The notes under the pieces are model-generated. The model did no database searches. It saw only the letters and a program-made list of their open reading frames with translations, and was not told the origin of the DNA. 35,878 bases of DNA from Atopobium sp. oral taxon 810 str. F0209 (lineage in GTDB: Bacteria > Actinomycetota > Coriobacteriia > Coriobacteriales > Atopobiaceae), in assembly GCF_000466405.1 (NCBI RefSeq), contig NZ_KE952940.1, positions 1 through 35,878 of the forward strand, in the 5' to 3' direction. Of the stretch, positions 34,409 through 35,878 are shown one piece after another. A program made the translations under genes and the position numbers. Position 1 is the first letter of the stretch, and the number at the start of each line of letters is the position of its first letter.

Positions 34409-35605
34409 TTAGGCGGAAACGAGTGCGTCTGCCAAAGCCTCAATCTCGACGAGATTAGCTTCCTTAACACCGGAACGCAGATGCACCATAGGTTCAAGAA
34501 TAGTCATGTTGGGCATGGCCTCAACTTGTGCTTGGATGAGCTTGCCTGCCTGAGGAGCCCAACTGCCATTTTCCATGATGCCGACAACGCGATTCTTAAG
34601 GACATGAGCCGCAATATCATCCAGCAAAGTGCGCATGCTATCAAAGATGCCCATATTATAGGTAGCACAGGCAAAGACAAGTTTGGAGTATTGGAAGGCA
34701 ACAGAGACAAGCTCGGAGGTCATAGTCTTGGAGCTATCGTAAACGCGCACATCGCGCATGCCTCGCTCAGCCAACTTGCCAGCAAGAATATCGGCCGCAG
34801 CAGCCGTATCGCCATAAATAGAGCCATAGAAGATTGCGACAGAATCGACCTCGGGTTCGTAGCTTGCCCACTTGACGTACTTATCAAGGATGAGATTAAA
34901 GTCCTTACGCCAGATATGGCCATGCAGCGGACAAATCATACGGATATCCAACTTGGCAGCTTTTTTGAGCAGCATATTGGTTTGCAAACCATACTTGCCC
35001 ACGATATTCACGTAGTAGCGACGAGCCTCATCCAGCCAGTCATGCTCCCAATCAACCTCGTCAGCAAAGATATTGCCACCCAAGGCGCCAAACTCACCAA
35101 AAGCATCGGCAGAATACAAAACGCCCGTCAACTGATCGTAGGAAACCATAACCTCAGGCCAGTGAACCATAGGAGCCAAGAAGAACTGCAGAGTATGGTG
35201 ACCCAATTCAAGTGTGTCGTTTTCCTTGACCGTAATTGCATGAGGAGCAACATCAAAATCAAAAAATTGTGACATCAACTCAAAAGCCTTGGCTGTAGCC
35301 ACAAACTTAATCTCGGGATAGCGCTCCACCAGCTGAGGAATCATACGGCAATGGTCGGGCTCCATATGATCCACAACCATATAATCGAGTTTGCGTCCCG
35401 CAAGCAAATACTCAAGATTTTCCATTACCTGCAGCATGACAGCCTCATCAGTGCCATCCATCAAACAGGTTTTCTCATCCAAAATAAGATAGTTGTCATA
35501 CGACATACCCGCAGGCGTGGGATAGGTGTTTTCAAAAAGCTCTAGTCGCCTATCAGATGCGCCCAACCACCAGCTATCTTCGCAAATCTCGCGAACGTTG
35601 TGCAT
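34409..35605 (-). CDS. fprA: Flavo-diiron protein FprA (A-type flavoprotein)
   Basis: Reduces oxygen to water or nitric oxide to nitrous oxide, protecting anaerobes in the cytosol. The metallo-beta-lactamase-like half has the diiron ligands HMEPDH (80-85), the His of PMVHWPE, the Asp of SADAFGEFG and the His of CPLHGHIW. The C-terminal half is a flavodoxin domain (FYGSIYGDTAAAADIL) that binds FMN. No rubredoxin domain is attached. ATG 35603-35605 follows AGGAG, giving 398 residues, the normal size. The in-frame reading to 35830 is upstream leader. Confidence 0.97.
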   Translation of the reverse strand: MHNVREICEDSWWLGASDRRLELFENTYPTPAGMSYDNYLILDEKTCLMDGTDEAVMLQVMENLEYLLAGRKLDYMVVDHMEPDHCRMIPQLVERYPEIKFVATAKAFELMSQFFDFDVAPHAITVKENDTLELGHHTLQFFLAPMVHWPEVMVSYDQLTGVLYSADAFGEFGALGGNIFADEVDWEHDWLDEARRYYVNIVGKYGLQTNMLLKKAAKLDIRMICPLHGHIWRKDFNLILDKYVKWASYEPEVDSVAIFYGSIYGDTAAAADILAGKLAERGMRDVRVYDSSKTMTSELVSVAFQYSKLVFACATYNMGIFDSMRTLLDDIAAHVLKNRVVGIMENGSWAPQAGKLIQAQVEAMPNMTILEPMVHLRSGVKEANLVEIEALADALVSA

Positions 35606-35878
35606 AATCTCACTCCTTGCTGAGCAACGCTTACCAAGCACAAACAAAATTTTCCCCACTTCCCCGCATGTGCAATGCAAGCGGATAATGCCTGGGGACA
35701 GCTCTCTTCTCAAATGATATGCGATTCTGCCTGTATGGGGATGTATAGAGCAAAACTGTTTCGATAAACAGCACATGGGAGATTCCGCCCGCATAGCGAA
35801 TGGTTTTCTTGTCCTGTGCAAAGAACACACGAGACTGGGTTGATGACCTAATCGGGTAGGAGGCGCGCCGTTAGCCAG
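35606..35878 (-). promoter_or_regulatory. fprA upstream region with dyad and possible promoter
   Basis: No gene is called in this 273-nt edge. On the minus strand a possible -10 TATACA (35742-35747) lies about 137 nt before the fprA ATG. The perfect dyad CTGTTT-N4-AAACAG (35756-35771) overlaps where the -35 would be, so an activator or repressor may act here. The outermost bases may belong to a gene beyond the window. Confidence 0.4.

Noticed and set aside
34481-35272. 263-codon plus-strand frame opposite fprA
   Set aside because: It is antisense to an unmistakable FprA gene and has no SD or recognisable domain.
35606-35830. 75-residue extension of FprA
   Set aside because: AGGAG precedes ATG 35603-35605 and family members begin there. 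The upstream reading contains the likely promoter.

Overview
The window looks like chromosomal housekeeping and accessory DNA of a Gram-positive anaerobe of the Actinobacteria, most likely class Coriobacteriia (Atopobium/Lancefieldella/Olsenella type). This is inferred from a moderate GC content by eye, a DUF3516-type Ski2-like helicase, a fused RmlC-RmlD protein, a long-form hibernation factor, a flavo-diiron FprA protein typical of anaerobes, and AGGAGG-type ribosome binding sites throughout. No transposase, phage gene, CRISPR array, tRNA or rRNA was seen.

Layout. 278-5117 (+): engB (ribosome-assembly GTPase), a fumarate-reductase/aspartate-oxidase-like flavoprotein, a CBS/DRTGG-regulated family II pyrophosphatase and a divergent trmB. 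5132-6805 (-): folP and an unrecognised 241-residue protein. An operator-like cluster lies at 6857-6920, between that gene and the divergent 7116-9758 (+) DUF3516 helicase. 9776-14489 (-) reads as one operon from a promoter at 14514-14541: a beta-hydroxyacid dehydrogenase with a His/Cys-rich tail, a NYN-LOTUS RNA-type protein, a HEAT-like protein, a possible 33-residue protein, a membrane-anchored SurA_N-like protein, and a DUF523(TudS)-purine nucleoside phosphorylase fusion. 14621-16298 (-): hpf then a degV-family gene that overlaps it. 16404-17597 (-): an orphan solute-binding lipoprotein. 17642-17905 (-): a structured 264-nt non-coding RNA with its own extended -10 promoter, directly after comF. 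The comF / RNA / hpf context fits the raiA RNA family. 17937-22410 (-): metG, rsmA, tatD, comF. 22518-24475 (-): a catalytically altered GH5-like gene translationally coupled to rsmI. 24637-28579 (-): dTDP-L-rhamnose genes (rfbA, rfbB, fused rfbC-rfbD) followed by queD. 28654-31173 (-): a PcrA/UvrD helicase. 31368-32090 (+): a stand-alone B3/B4 domain protein with a strong terminator. 32157-34279 (-): a GntR/YtrA repressor with an ABC ATPase and permease, under a promoter buried in a 14-bp-arm dyad. 34409-35605 (-): fprA.

The most interesting items are the probable raiA RNA locus, in which an amino-acid-type binding lipoprotein sits between the RNA and hpf; the DUF523/TudS-PNP fusion, which suggests salvage of thiolated nucleosides; the GH5-like protein whose nucleophile Glu is a Lys; and the His/Cys-rich tail on a dehydrogenase. 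All functional calls are from reading motifs by eye. No database search, folding program or alignment was run.
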